Shown piece after piece: positions 26,469 through 35,702 of a stretch of 64,000 bases of DNA (position 1 is the first letter of the stretch; every line of letters begins with the position of its first letter). The stretch comes from Palsa-1439 sp050015495 (GTDB taxonomy: Bacteria; Verrucomicrobiota; Verrucomicrobiia; Palsa-1439). The stretch spans positions 1-64,000 of the forward strand of contig JBEKBH010000015.1 in assembly GCA_050015495.1 (NCBI GenBank). The letters run 5' to 3'. A model generated the notes under the pieces. It was not told the DNA's origin. It saw only the letters and a list, made by a program, of their open reading frames with translations, and made no database searches. The position numbers were made by a program, and so were the translations under genes.

Positions 26469-27932
26469 GTGAAACCGCGACTTGCGCTGTTGCTGGTTGG
26501 TCTACCACTGGGCTTGGCCGTTCTCAGCCTCACAATTCCCAATGCCGCTTCACAAACCGTGACGGTTCTTTACGCCTTCGGCAGTTCCCCCAACAATGGA
26601 TACGGTCCGTCCGCCGGGCTGGTGCAGGGCAGCGACGGTAATTTCTACGGAACGACCTCCTCGGGCGGGGGGTACAACTACGGCACCGTATTTCGGATCA
26701 CTCCCAGCGGCACTTACACGAACCTGTACTCCTTCGCCGCCTTCCCCGGCGATGGAAACTCTCCGGGAGCCGCGCTCGTGCAGGGCAGCGACGGAAACTT
26801 TTACGGGACGACGGTTTTCGGCGGGACGACCAATTACAATCCTTGGTGTGACTGCCACGGCTACGGCACAATATTTCGGATCAGCCCCAGTGGCACCTAC
26901 ACGAGTGTTTACTCCTTTGGCGGCTCCCCCAACGATGGGGAAAATCCGTATGCCGGGCTGGTGCAGGGCAGCGACAGCAATTTCTACGGGACAACCAAGT
27001 ACGGCGGGACGAGCACCAATTGCCGCTCCTACGGATGCGGCACCGTGTTTCGGATTAGTCCCAGCGGCAGCTACACGAATCTATACTCCTTTGCGAGCAA
27101 ACCCACCGATGGGGCAGAGCCAATGGCCGGGCTGGTTCAGGGCGGTGACGGAAATTTCTATGGGACGACTTCTGCAGGCGGGGCGTACGGCAACGGCACC
27201 GTGTTTCGGATTAGCCCCAGCGGCAACGAAACGATTCTTTACTCCTTTCGCGGTCCCCCCGCCGATGGGTCTTCTCCATGTGCCGGATTGGCGCAGGGCA
27301 CCGACGGCAATTTCTACGGGACAACCTTCGGAGGCGGGACGACCGACAATTGCGGCGACGAAGGATGCGGCATTGTGTTTCGGATCAGCCCTACCGGCAG
27401 CTACACGAGCCTGTACTCCTTCACCAGCCAACCCAACGATGAGTACCAAACAACAGCCGGTCTGGTTCAGGGCAGCGATGGCAGTTTCTATGGGACGAGC
27501 CAGTCCGGCGTATTTCGAATCAGCCCCAGCGGCAACGAAACGAATCTTTGCCCCTTCAACTCGCATGTACAGGAATGCGTTGCCGGGCTGGTGCAAGGCA
27601 GCGACGGCAATTTCTACGGGACGTCCTTAATGGGCGGGATGGGCGACTTGGGCACCGTCTTCAAACTGACGGTTCCCCTCAGCCCACCGGCCAATCAGAT
27701 CTCTGGAATCCAGTTCTTCAATGTTTCCGGGACCACAATCACCATCGTTGCCCTCCCGATCCCATCCGTGGCCGGTGAGACGTATCAGTTGCAGTACAGT
27801 GACTCGATGTCCCCCGCCAACTGGATCAATACAGGCGATCCGTCCCTCAGCATCGGCGGCCAGTTGGTTTTGGTCGACATCGCGGAACCATTGCCACCGC
27901 AACGGTTCTACCGGGCCGTCATAACGCCATAG
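26469..27932 (+). CDS. Secreted Gloeo/Verruco (TIGR03803-type) repeat protein
   Basis: About 487 residues from GTG 26469 (GGGAGGAG box 4 nt upstream). A signal peptide ends near NAASQT. Seven tandem repeats of 40-60 residues follow, each built on GLVQGSDGNFYGTT...GTVFRISPSG...LYSF; the sixth and seventh are shortened. They probably form a beta-propeller. The C-terminal 80 residues (GETYQLQYSDSMSPANWINTG...PPQRFYRAVI) are a beta domain common at the ends of large verrucomicrobial exported proteins. The adjacent two-component system and the TTTTAC boxes suggest it is a target of that system. Confidence 0.85.
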   Translation: MKPRLALLLVGLPLGLAVLSLTIPNAASQTVTVLYAFGSSPNNGYGPSAGLVQGSDGNFYGTTSSGGGYNYGTVFRITPSGTYTNLYSFAAFPGDGNSPGAALVQGSDGNFYGTTVFGGTTNYNPWCDCHGYGTIFRISPSGTYTSVYSFGGSPNDGENPYAGLVQGSDSNFYGTTKYGGTSTNCRSYGCGTVFRISPSGSYTNLYSFASKPTDGAEPMAGLVQGGDGNFYGTTSAGGAYGNGTVFRISPSGNETILYSFRGPPADGSSPCAGLAQGTDGNFYGTTFGGGTTDNCGDEGCGIVFRISPTGSYTSLYSFTSQPNDEYQTTAGLVQGSDGSFYGTSQSGVFRISPSGNETNLCPFNSHVQECVAGLVQGSDGNFYGTSLMGGMGDLGTVFKLTVPLSPPANQISGIQFFNVSGTTITIVALPIPSVAGETYQLQYSDSMSPANWINTGDPSLSIGGQLVLVDIAEPLPPQRFYRAVITP

Positions 27933-27933
27933 G

Positions 27934-28013
27934 GGCGGCGCGCTCTTCACCGTCGTCCTCCCGCGATAGCAGCACGGAGTCTTACAGGCCCTCTACTTCA
28001 CAGGTCTTAGAAA
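27934..28013 (+). pseudogene. Remnant of a second kinase-gene 3' end plus operator
   Basis: 27934-27969 repeats the last 36 nt of the kinase gene with one change, including its stop codon. The following 44 nt align gap-free with 26379-26422, including degenerate boxes TCTTAC (27980) and CTCTAC (27991) in the same 11-bp phase and ACAGGTCT. It is best explained as the surviving end of a former tandem duplication of kinase end plus downstream control region. Confidence 0.7.
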
Positions 28014-28175
28014 CCTGATTCGTCTTGACGGGGTCCTGTGTTTGTTGCAAATCTTGCCCGGGTGCTGACGCCAGGCTCGACTCACGCCGAGGTGAGCCGG
28101 GCGGCGACAGCGGTGCTGATCTGCCGTAGGGATCGCGGGTGATTTTCGCCTTTCGAGGAAGGGATCAAGACGATT

Positions 28176-28478
28176 GTGAACCGGACCGATGCCGTCATGC
28201 TGCTGGTTTTTTTGGTGACCTTCGTCATCGTCCCGTCGGCCTTTTTTCTCATGGGACGCCGACGGAAACACGCCGACGAGCCGAATCTCCAGGAATGCCC
28301 GTCGTGCGGGGCGGAAAATTATCTGACAAAGGAACGCTGTTTTTGCTGTGGTTATGATTTGGCGGCCGGGCGGTCGGCCGGACCGGGCGAGGCGATACTC
28401 CAGCGGGTCAAACAGGCGGACGAGAGCCGAACGAAGTCACGAGCCGCAACGAAATCCCCGCAGACCGTCGACGAGTAG
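28176..28478 (+). CDS. Small membrane-anchored zinc-ribbon protein
   Basis: A 100-residue protein from a GTG with GAGGAAGGG about 13 nt upstream. One N-terminal membrane helix (AVMLLVFLVTFVIVPSAFFLM) is followed by CPSCGAENYLTKERCFCCGYDL, a four-cysteine zinc ribbon (CxxC...CxxC), and a charged tail. Zinc ribbons of this type are structural; no function can be assigned. It converges on the response regulator at 28489. Confidence 0.7.
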   Translation: MNRTDAVMLLVFLVTFVIVPSAFFLMGRRRKHADEPNLQECPSCGAENYLTKERCFCCGYDLAAGRSAGPGEAILQRVKQADESRTKSRAATKSPQTVDE

Positions 28479-28488
28479 CCGCAATCCG

Positions 28489-28965
28489 CTAGGAAACAAC
28501 GGAGCGGCCAGTGGGTTTGTTCATTACGTGGCGGATAATCCGGACGGCTTCCTGGACGCGGAATGGCTTGCGGATATAACCGTCAATCGGGTATTGGGCG
28601 AGAATCTGGCGGAGCCGCAGTTCTTCGCCGCCGGACACGATGATAACTTTCACGTTCGGGTTGAGCTTCTTCAACCACTCGAACGTCTTGGCGCCGTCAA
28701 GCTGGGGCATGTAATAGTCGAGCAACACGAGGTGAAACGTATCTTTTTCCTGGGTGAACTTTTCCAGCGCCTTCACGGGATTGGCCAGGGCATGAACGTC
28801 GAACCCGAGCGGCTGCAGCAGTTCGGTGATGAGAAAGCGGTACTCTTCGTTGTCGTCGATGGCCAACACGCGGATGCGGGAACTGACAGCGGCTGCCTGG
28901 ACGGCATCCTGGCCAGCCGCCGTGACCGCGTCCGTTTGCCCGATATTTTCGGCTGTCAGTGGCAT
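28489..28965 (-). CDS. Response regulator receiver protein with N-terminal extension
   Basis: 158 residues: an Ala/Gln-rich N-terminal tail of about 28 residues, then a receiver domain with Asp37/Asp38 and phosphoacceptor Asp83 (LVLLDYYMPQLDG), Ser in VSGGEE and Lys in YIRKPF. No output domain. It resembles the CheY-like protein at 18295 and likewise lacks a neighbouring kinase. Confidence 0.88.
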   Translation of the reverse strand: MPLTAENIGQTDAVTAAGQDAVQAAAVSSRIRVLAIDDNEEYRFLITELLQPLGFDVHALANPVKALEKFTQEKDTFHLVLLDYYMPQLDGAKTFEWLKKLNPNVKVIIVSGGEELRLRQILAQYPIDGYIRKPFRVQEAVRIIRHVMNKPTGRSVVS

Positions 28966-29048
28966 CTGAAAATCCTCCCAATCTCTTGTTTCCCACCCAC
29001 TAATGATACGAGTATCGACCTCAAAAACAGCAGGCTCGGTGCCAAATC

Positions 29049-29077
29049 TTGACCGTTGCGGAGCGCGGCACTATCAT
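29049..29077 (+). promoter_or_regulatory. Sigma-70 promoter for tmk-holB
   Basis: TTGACC (29049-29054), 17-nt spacer, TATCAT (29072-29077). Predicted start near 29084, about 15 nt before the tmk ATG. Confidence 0.55.
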
Positions 29078-29098
29078 CGGTGAAAATCTCGTTCAAAA

Positions 29099-29725
29099 AT
29101 GGCTAAAACAGGCAAATTCATCACTTTTGAGGGCGGCGAAGGCTGCGGAAAGTCCACGCACATCGAGCGTTTGGTAACCCGCTTGCGGCAAGAGGGTTAT
29201 CACGTGTTGATCGCCCGTGAACCGGGTGGCACAGAAGTGGGCGAACAAATCCGTCACATTCTCCAATACAGCAAACAGTCCGCGGCCATGGTTCCCGAGA
29301 CCGAGTTGTTGCTGTTTTGCGCCAGCCGGGCCCAGCTGGTTCGGGAGGTGATCGCGCCGGCGTTGAACGACGGGATCATCGTTATCTGTGACCGGTTTCT
29401 CGATTCGACCACCGTGTACCAGGGCGTCGGGCGAAAGATCGATCCCCAAGCCGTGGCCGCCATCAACCACTTTGCCGTGGGCGCTCATCTGCCCGACCTG
29501 ACGCTGGTGATCGATCTCGACCCGCGCATCGGCTTGGACCGGGTCCGGGGCCGCGAGTTGTTCGACCGGATGGAAAGCCAGGCGCTGGAGTTTTACGAGC
29601 GTGTGCGGGAGGGATATCTGGACCTGGCCAAGCGTGAAAATCGTCGCGTGAAAGTGGTCGATGGCAGCCAGGCCATTGACGTGATCGCGAAGCAAATTTG
29701 GAGTTTGGTGAACGATGTCCTTTAG
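29099..29725 (+). CDS. tmk: Thymidylate kinase
   Basis: A 208-residue dTMP kinase making dTDP for DNA synthesis. P-loop GGEGCGKST (12-20), the DR(Y/F) motif in VICDRFLDST, and the LID region after it are all present; AREPGGTEVGEQIR is the family signature. Length is typical. The delta-prime gene overlaps its end by 11 nt, the common bacterial tmk-holB pairing. Confidence 0.96.
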   Translation: MAKTGKFITFEGGEGCGKSTHIERLVTRLRQEGYHVLIAREPGGTEVGEQIRHILQYSKQSAAMVPETELLLFCASRAQLVREVIAPALNDGIIVICDRFLDSTTVYQGVGRKIDPQAVAAINHFAVGAHLPDLTLVIDLDPRIGLDRVRGRELFDRMESQALEFYERVREGYLDLAKRENRRVKVVDGSQAIDVIAKQIWSLVNDVL

Positions 29726-30746
29726 CGACTTCCCGCAACAGAAGGAGATCGCCGCGCAACTGCGTCGCAGCCTGGAGCGCGGACGGTTGGCGCACGCCTA
29801 TTTGTTTGCCGGGCCCCGCCGAAGCGGCAAGGAAGCCATGGCACGGACGCTGGCGAAAGCCCTGAACTGTTCGAAAAAGGATCATGATAGCTGCGACCGA
29901 TGCGATTCCTGCCGGCGCGTCGACGAAGGAGTGCATCCCGACGTCTACTGGGTGCGGCCGGAGTCGAAGAGCCGGCGCATCCAGATCGACCAGATGCGCG
30001 AGTTCATGAAGTCGGTCAACCTGCGGTCGTCGATGGGCGGGGTGAAAGTCGGGATCGTGGTCGACGCCGATTGTATGGGCGAGGAAGCGGCCAACGCGTT
30101 TCTCAAGACGCTCGAAGAGCCGCCCGCCCAGACCGTGATCCTCCTGTTGACCGCCGACCCGCAGCGTCTGCTGCCGACAATTCTGTCGCGGTGCCTGAAA
30201 ATATCTTTCGGCCCGATCGCGGCGGGCGCCGTGTCTTCCTCCGTCGCGAAATTATTGCCGCTGCTGGCGGAGTTTTCCGCCACCACCGGGGAGCGAATTT
30301 CCCACAGTTACCAGTTGCTGTCGGAATTGACGGCCCTCCTCCAGGAAATTCGCAACGAGACGCGCGCCCGCGTGGAAGCGGAACTCGATCTCGACCGTTA
30401 CGAGGAATTGGAGCCCCGGGTGCGGGAGCGCCTCGAAGAACAGCGGGACGCGCGGGTCGAGGGGGAATACCGGGCGGCACGCGAGCAGGTGCTCGAAGAA
30501 ATGTACAGTTGGTTTGGCGACCTGCTGCTGTGCGCCGAGGGAGCCGACGATCAATTGTTGGCCCATCCCGACCAGGCGACGACCACCCGGCGAATCGCGG
30601 ACGGATTGACGAGTCCACAGGCCTGCCGTAACCTCGAGGCCATCGAGCAAATCCGTGACGCGCTGTCGCGCAACATTTCGGAGACACTGGCGTTCGAGGT
30701 GGGACTGCTCAAGCTGACGCCGAGAGCGGCAACGGTGACACGGTGA
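29715..30746 (+). CDS. holB: DNA polymerase III delta-prime subunit
   Basis: A 343-residue clamp-loader subunit. It has the AAA+ N-terminal domain with a degenerate P-loop (GPRRSGKEA), a zinc module (CSKKDHDSCDRCDSC), VVDADCMGEEAANAFLKTLEEPP and an SRC motif (PTILSRCLKISF). The C-terminal third is charged and coiled-coil-like (ETRARVEAELDLDRYEELEPRVRERLEEQ), longer than in E. coli. It overlaps tmk by 11 nt and is translated in another frame. Confidence 0.92.
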   Translation: MSFSDFPQQKEIAAQLRRSLERGRLAHAYLFAGPRRSGKEAMARTLAKALNCSKKDHDSCDRCDSCRRVDEGVHPDVYWVRPESKSRRIQIDQMREFMKSVNLRSSMGGVKVGIVVDADCMGEEAANAFLKTLEEPPAQTVILLLTADPQRLLPTILSRCLKISFGPIAAGAVSSSVAKLLPLLAEFSATTGERISHSYQLLSELTALLQEIRNETRARVEAELDLDRYEELEPRVRERLEEQRDARVEGEYRAAREQVLEEMYSWFGDLLLCAEGADDQLLAHPDQATTTRRIADGLTSPQACRNLEAIEQIRDALSRNISETLAFEVGLLKLTPRAATVTR

Positions 30747-30769
30747 TCCGACGGCGGGCGATCGATTGA

Positions 30770-32569
30770 ATGAAGGGGCTTGCGAACCGGTTCGTGTTGG
30801 GCCTGGCGGCGGTGGCGTTTCTGGCGCCGCTGAAATTCGGCGCGCCCACCATGGTGCAGTGGGCCGTCGCGCCGCCGACCAACGCCCTCGAGTGGTTCTA
30901 TTTCACGTGGCCCAATGAACTCGCGATCATCCTCGTCTTCGCCGGCTTCGTCTGGCTCGTGCTCGATCGGGATCGGATGCTGGCGCGGGTGGATTGGCTG
31001 TTCGTGCTGCCGCTGTTCTTCCTGTTGACCCAGTTACTCGCTGCGCCTTGGACGATCTGCCCCCAAGTGACGATGGATACGGTCATGCTCTTCGCAGCGG
31101 GCGTCTTGCTGTTCTACGTTGGCGCCTGGTATGCGCGGGATGGCGCGGCCACGGGGCGGATTTTCGGGGGGCTGGCCTTGGCGACGCTGTTCGCTTGTGT
31201 TCTGGCCATGCAACAACATTTCGGCGGCTTGGAAGAAACCCGCGCGTACGCGTCCACTCACGTGGATGCAGCGACAGCGCCCCGGGACCTCCTGGCGCGG
31301 ATGACCAGTAACCGCGTGTTTGGCCCGTTCGTTTATCCCAACGCGCTGGCGGGGTTTCTGGTCGTGGCCTTCGCCCCGGTGCTGGCGTGGATTTGGGTCC
31401 GCGCGCGCGGTTGGGATGTACGGGTGAAATGGGTCGCGTTGGTGTTTGCCGCGGGCGACATGCTGTTTTGTCTTCTGCTCACGGGTTCTCGGGGCGGGTT
31501 CGCGGCCTTCGGACTCATGACGTTGGCGGTTTTGTGGTGTCTGGTCCCGAAAGGCAGAGGCGGCGCGGCGAAAGCGATGGGTGCGCTGGTCCTGTTGCTG
31601 GGCGTGGTGGTGGCGCTCGCCCGGCATGGTGGGTTGCTCCATTTTGGGACGGAGAGCCTCGAATCGCGGACGGATTATTGGCGGGGAGCCATCCGCATTA
31701 TCAGGGATCATCCCTGGATCGGCACGGGGCCGGGCACATTCGGTTCGATTTATCCCATGTACAAGACGGCGTTGACCGAGGAGGCTGCGGCCGTCCACAA
31801 CAATTTCCTGCAGATGTGGTCGGATTCGGGCGTCCTGGCGTTTGTCGCGTTTGCCGCGCTGTGGGTCATGGCGGTGCGAGACTCGATTCGGCTGGCGCGG
31901 AAACGGGCGGGTGACGTGGCAGCCGCCGCCATTTGCGGGGCGTTGGTGGGCTGGACGGTGCACGGACTGGTTGATTTCGACTTGTACGCACCGGGCGTCG
32001 CGCTGCCCGTGTTTGTTCTACTTGGCACGTTGCAAGGCTTGAAGGAATTGCCCAAGACCGACTCCGTGACGCCGCGTCGAGGGGAAAACTGGCTGGTCGC
32101 TGGAATGTGTGTGGCGCTGGTGGCCGCCATGCTCTGGATCGAATGTCGGGCACTGGCGGCGGCGTTCATGGGCGAGGAAGCCCGTCGAATCGAGGCCATC
32201 AATCCGGTGGCGGCTCTCGGCGAAAGCCAGCGGGCGGTGGATTTGGTGCCCTGGAATTCGCGCCTTCAATCAGGCTTGGGGGATACGGCTCTCCGGGCGG
32301 GCAAAATCGAGGAAGCATTCGCCGCATACCGTCGTGCCATCGAGTGCGACCCGTACCGGGCTTCGGGCTGGTGGCAACTGGCGAGGGCGAAAATGGCCGC
32401 GCATGGCGTTGATGCGGAAGCCCTTCAGCTTCTCAGTAAGGCTGTCGAGTTGAACCCGACAAATCCTCGCTACAGCCAGGCTCTCGCCGCCGCCAAGGAA
32501 AGCGTTAGACAATCCACGGGCGCTTTGCTAGAGTCCGACCCCGCCAAGGAAACGCGATCCTCCAAATGA
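30770..32569 (+). CDS. O-antigen ligase/polymerase-like membrane protein with C-terminal TPRs
   Basis: 599 residues with about 10-12 membrane helices, a Wzy_C/WaaL-type signature (LTGSRGGFAAFGLM, IGTGPGTFGSIYP, VHNNFLQMWSDSGVLAF) and a soluble C-terminal TPR segment (AFAAYRRAIECDPYRASGWWQLARAK, LSKAVELNPTNPRYSQALAAA). Members ligate or polymerise lipid-linked glycans outside the inner membrane. It starts 23 nt after holB and may be read through from that operon. Confidence 0.85.
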   Translation: MKGLANRFVLGLAAVAFLAPLKFGAPTMVQWAVAPPTNALEWFYFTWPNELAIILVFAGFVWLVLDRDRMLARVDWLFVLPLFFLLTQLLAAPWTICPQVTMDTVMLFAAGVLLFYVGAWYARDGAATGRIFGGLALATLFACVLAMQQHFGGLEETRAYASTHVDAATAPRDLLARMTSNRVFGPFVYPNALAGFLVVAFAPVLAWIWVRARGWDVRVKWVALVFAAGDMLFCLLLTGSRGGFAAFGLMTLAVLWCLVPKGRGGAAKAMGALVLLLGVVVALARHGGLLHFGTESLESRTDYWRGAIRIIRDHPWIGTGPGTFGSIYPMYKTALTEEAAAVHNNFLQMWSDSGVLAFVAFAALWVMAVRDSIRLARKRAGDVAAAAICGALVGWTVHGLVDFDLYAPGVALPVFVLLGTLQGLKELPKTDSVTPRRGENWLVAGMCVALVAAMLWIECRALAAAFMGEEARRIEAINPVAALGESQRAVDLVPWNSRLQSGLGDTALRAGKIEEAFAAYRRAIECDPYRASGWWQLARAKMAAHGVDAEALQLLSKAVELNPTNPRYSQALAAAKESVRQSTGALLESDPAKETRSSK

Positions 32570-32685
32570 TAGATGCACCTTGGCGGCGGCGAAACCTGCG
32601 GCGTGCGGAGACGCGGGCTTGGCAAATGGATGGCGAGCGGATGGACGGACGCCCTTTTAAACTTCAATAGGACAAGGCCAGAACC

Positions 32686-33159
32686 ATGGAACTGGAGCAA
32701 ATCAAGGCGATTATTGGGATGATGAAGGACAATGACCTTTCCGAGTTCTCGATGGAACAGGATGGGTTGAAAATCCGCATCAAGCGCGGCCCCGAAGGAT
32801 TCCAACAGAGCGTGACACTGCCGCCGGCGGCGCCACCGCCGCCCGTCGCGGCCCCGGCTCCCGCGCCAGCACCCGCCCCGGCTCCTATGGCGCCCGCAGC
32901 CGCGCCGGTCACGGCGGATGCCAAGCACATTGTATCCCCCATGGTAGGCACTTTTTACCGGGCCCCGGCACCGGACGCGCCCACGTATGTCGAGGTCGGT
33001 CAGGAGGTCGATCCTGAAACGGTCGTCTGTATTATCGAGGCGATGAAGGTCATGAACGAGATCAAGGCCGAAGTCAAAGGAACCATCACGGAGGTCCTCG
33101 CGGAGAACGCCAAGCCCGTGGAATTTGGCCAGAAGCTGTTTGCGGTGCGCGTTAAATAG
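32686..33159 (+). CDS. accB: Biotin carboxyl carrier protein of acetyl-CoA carboxylase
   Basis: 157 residues: N-terminal domain (EQIKAIIGMMKDNDLSEFSMEQDGLKIRIKR), a Pro/Ala linker and the biotinyl domain with Lys121 in EAMKVMNE. SPMVGTFYRAPAPDAP is the AccB-type sequence containing the thumb. It carries carboxybiotin between AccC and the carboxyltransferase for malonyl-CoA synthesis. accC follows after 44 nt; accA/accD are not in the window. Confidence 0.96.
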   Translation: MELEQIKAIIGMMKDNDLSEFSMEQDGLKIRIKRGPEGFQQSVTLPPAAPPPPVAAPAPAPAPAPAPMAPAAAPVTADAKHIVSPMVGTFYRAPAPDAPTYVEVGQEVDPETVVCIIEAMKVMNEIKAEVKGTITEVLAENAKPVEFGQKLFAVRVK

Positions 33160-33203
33160 GCGGACGCCGCTCTACGGCTACCGCCCCGGAAACACAGATC
33201 GCC

Positions 33204-34610
33204 ATGTTCGACAAAATCCTGATAGCCAACCGCGGTGAAATCGCCGTGCGCATCATTCGCGCGTGCCGCGAACTGAGTATCCGGACCCTGGCGGTGTATT
33301 CCAAGGCGGATGCCGACTCGCTTCACGTTCAGTTGGCGGACGAGGCCATCTGCATCGGCGACGCCCCCAGCCAGGAAAGCTACCTCAAGATTGACCGCAT
33401 TATCAGTGCCGCCGAAGTGGGCGACGTCGAGGCGATCCACCCCGGCTACGGGTTTCTCTCTGAAAACGCCCATTTCGCCGAGGTTTGCGAGAACTGCAAC
33501 ATCAAATTCATCGGCCCGCCCAGTTCGGCCATCCGCGCGATGGGCGACAAGGTCGCGGCCCGCGAGACCATGCGCAAAGCGGGCGTGCCCGTGGTGCCCG
33601 GCAGCGACGGTCCGGTCGAGAACGAGCAGGACGCTCTCAAGATCGCCCGAAAAATCGGTTACCCCGTGATCGTCAAGGCCGCCGGCGGCGGCGGCGGACG
33701 CGGGATGCGAGTGGCACACAACGATCCCAGCCTCGTCAAGGGCTACCACACGGCCCGGTCGGAAGCGGAACGCGCGTTTTCCAATTCCGTCGTCTATCTC
33801 GAACGATACATCGATAGCCCCCGCCACATCGAATTCCAGATTATGGCCGACCGCAAAGGCAAGACGCTACATCTCGGCGAACGCGACTGCAGTTTGCAGC
33901 GTCGCCATCAGAAACTTCTCGAAGAATCGCCTTCGCCGGCCTTCACCAACGACATCCGCAAGAAAATGGGCAAAGCGGCGATCAAGGCGGCGGAAGCGGT
34001 CCGGTATGTCAACGCCGGGACTGTCGAATTCCTGCTCGATGCCACCGGCCAGTTCTTCTTCATTGAGATGAATACCCGAATCCAGGTCGAACATCCCGTC
34101 ACCGAGGAGGTCACGGGGATTGACATCGTGAAGGAGCAGATCCGCATCGCCGCCGGTGAAGATCTCGGGTACGACCAAAAGGACATTCAATTTCAAAAGC
34201 ACGCCATCGAATGTCGGATCAACGCCGAGGACCCGTTCAACAACTTCCAGCCCTGCCCCGGCCGCATTGAGTTCCTGCATCTTCCCGGCGGGCACGGCGT
34301 CCGCGTGGACACCCACGTCTATGGCGGCTATGTTATCCCGCCGCATTACGACTCGATGATTGCCAAACTGATATGCTATGGTACGGATCGTCGCGTGGCG
34401 CTGGATCGCATGGCCCGCGCGTTGGATGAGCTGATCATCCGGGGGATCAAAACGACGATCCCCTTGCACAAACTGACATTGAAAGATCCGAATTTCCGTC
34501 GAGGCAGGTATTCGACGAATTTCGTGGACCGGCTTTTGGCGGCCAGCCAGCCGTTGGTGCCGCTTAAGCCGCAGGAATTGACCCCCGCACCCGCGGGCAC
34601 CCCGGAATAA
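33204..34610 (+). CDS. accC: Biotin carboxylase subunit of acetyl-CoA carboxylase
   Basis: 468 residues, ATP-grasp enzyme that carboxylates biotin on AccB. It has the N-terminal FDKILIANRGEIAVRIIRACRELSI, the glycine-rich loop KAAGGGGGRGMRVAH, ERDCSLQRRHQKLLEE and EMNTRIQVEHPVTE. The length is slightly above the usual 450 because of a Pro-rich tail (PQELTPAPAGTPE). It forms the accBC operon. Confidence 0.96.
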   Translation: MFDKILIANRGEIAVRIIRACRELSIRTLAVYSKADADSLHVQLADEAICIGDAPSQESYLKIDRIISAAEVGDVEAIHPGYGFLSENAHFAEVCENCNIKFIGPPSSAIRAMGDKVAARETMRKAGVPVVPGSDGPVENEQDALKIARKIGYPVIVKAAGGGGGRGMRVAHNDPSLVKGYHTARSEAERAFSNSVVYLERYIDSPRHIEFQIMADRKGKTLHLGERDCSLQRRHQKLLEESPSPAFTNDIRKKMGKAAIKAAEAVRYVNAGTVEFLLDATGQFFFIEMNTRIQVEHPVTEEVTGIDIVKEQIRIAAGEDLGYDQKDIQFQKHAIECRINAEDPFNNFQPCPGRIEFLHLPGGHGVRVDTHVYGGYVIPPHYDSMIAKLICYGTDRRVALDRMARALDELIIRGIKTTIPLHKLTLKDPNFRRGRYSTNFVDRLLAASQPLVPLKPQELTPAPAGTPE

Positions 34611-34640
34611 ACATAATCGAGGGAGTTTAACGGTAACGAG

Positions 34641-35702
34641 ATGAAGAAGATTGCGACACTGACCGGCGGCGGCGACTGCCCCGGGTTGAACGCGGTAATT
34701 CGGGCGGTAACACGCAAAGCGTTGCTCGAAGGCTACGAGGTGTTCGGTTTCCGAAATGGCTGGGCCGGCGTCCTCAAAGGCGATTATTTCCCGCTCACGC
34801 GCGAGCGCGTCTCGGGCATCCTCCATCTGGGCGGCACGATCCTCGGCACGTCGCGCACCAATCCGACCGACGAGCAGTTGGATACGCTCGTCAAGCACAT
34901 CAAGAGCATGGAACTGACGGCCCTTATCGCGATCGGCGGCGATGATACGCTGAGCGTCGCGTCCCGCCTTCACAAACGCGGCATACCGGTGATCGGCGTC
35001 CCGAAGACCATCGACAACGACATCGATGGCACCGACCAGACGTTCGGTTTCGACACGGCGATCAACATCGCCACGGAGGCCATCGACCGCCTGCATAGCA
35101 CGGCGGAATCCCACAGCCGCGTGCTGGTGGTGGAGTTGATGGGACGCCAGGCGGGCTGGATCGCGCTTGAGGCCGGCATGGCGGGCGGCGCGGATCTGAT
35201 ATTGCTGCCCGAATTCTCGCTGTCGCTGGCTGAAATTTGCGGGATCATCAAACGCCGCCAGGCGGGTGGGAAGAGTTTTTCCATTGTCGCGGTCGCCGAA
35301 GGTTTCAAACTCGAGGGCGCGGAAGTTCTCTCGAGCAAGACACTCGATGCGTTCGGCCACGTGCGTCTCGGCGGCATCGGCGAAACGCTGTGCAAGGAGA
35401 TTGAGAAAATTACCGGGATCGAGAGCCGCGGGGTGGTGCTGGGCCATATCCAGCGCGGAGGCACCCCCAGCGCCTACGACCGCGTGCTCGGAACGCGGTA
35501 CGGCGTGAAGGCCGTCGAACTCGCCATGAACGGCGAATTTGGGAAAATGGTCGCGTTGCGCGGCCCCGACGTCATCGGCATCACCATTGACTCGGTCATC
35601 GTCGAGGTCACCGACAAGAAGACCGGCCAGCCGAAGCTGCGCGTGCGCAACCGCCGCGTGCCGAAGGAACTCTACGACGTCGCAAAGGTCTTTTTCGGTT
35701 GA
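34641..35702 (+). CDS. 6-phosphofructokinase, probably pyrophosphate-dependent
   Basis: 353 residues of the PfkA fold: GGGDCPGLNAVIR, GGDDTLSVA, PKTIDNDIDGTDQTFGFDTA, MGRQAGWIALEAGMAGGAD and a C-terminal substrate-binding HIQRGGTPSAYDR. Asp102 (GGDDT) and Lys122 (PKTIDND) replace the two glycines that accommodate ATP in E. coli PfkA; this pair characterises PPi-dependent enzymes, which reversibly phosphorylate fructose 6-phosphate with pyrophosphate. The gene overlaps thiE by one base (TGATG), followed by a PfkB kinase. Confidence 0.9.
   Translation: MKKIATLTGGGDCPGLNAVIRAVTRKALLEGYEVFGFRNGWAGVLKGDYFPLTRERVSGILHLGGTILGTSRTNPTDEQLDTLVKHIKSMELTALIAIGGDDTLSVASRLHKRGIPVIGVPKTIDNDIDGTDQTFGFDTAINIATEAIDRLHSTAESHSRVLVVELMGRQAGWIALEAGMAGGADLILLPEFSLSLAEICGIIKRRQAGGKSFSIVAVAEGFKLEGAEVLSSKTLDAFGHVRLGGIGETLCKEIEKITGIESRGVVLGHIQRGGTPSAYDRVLGTRYGVKAVELAMNGEFGKMVALRGPDVIGITIDSVIVEVTDKKTGQPKLRVRNRRVPKELYDVAKVFFG

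Noticed and set aside
27970..28175. Riboswitch upstream of the zinc-ribbon gene
   Set aside because: No conserved aptamer core (c-di-GMP, TPP, SAM) could be matched.
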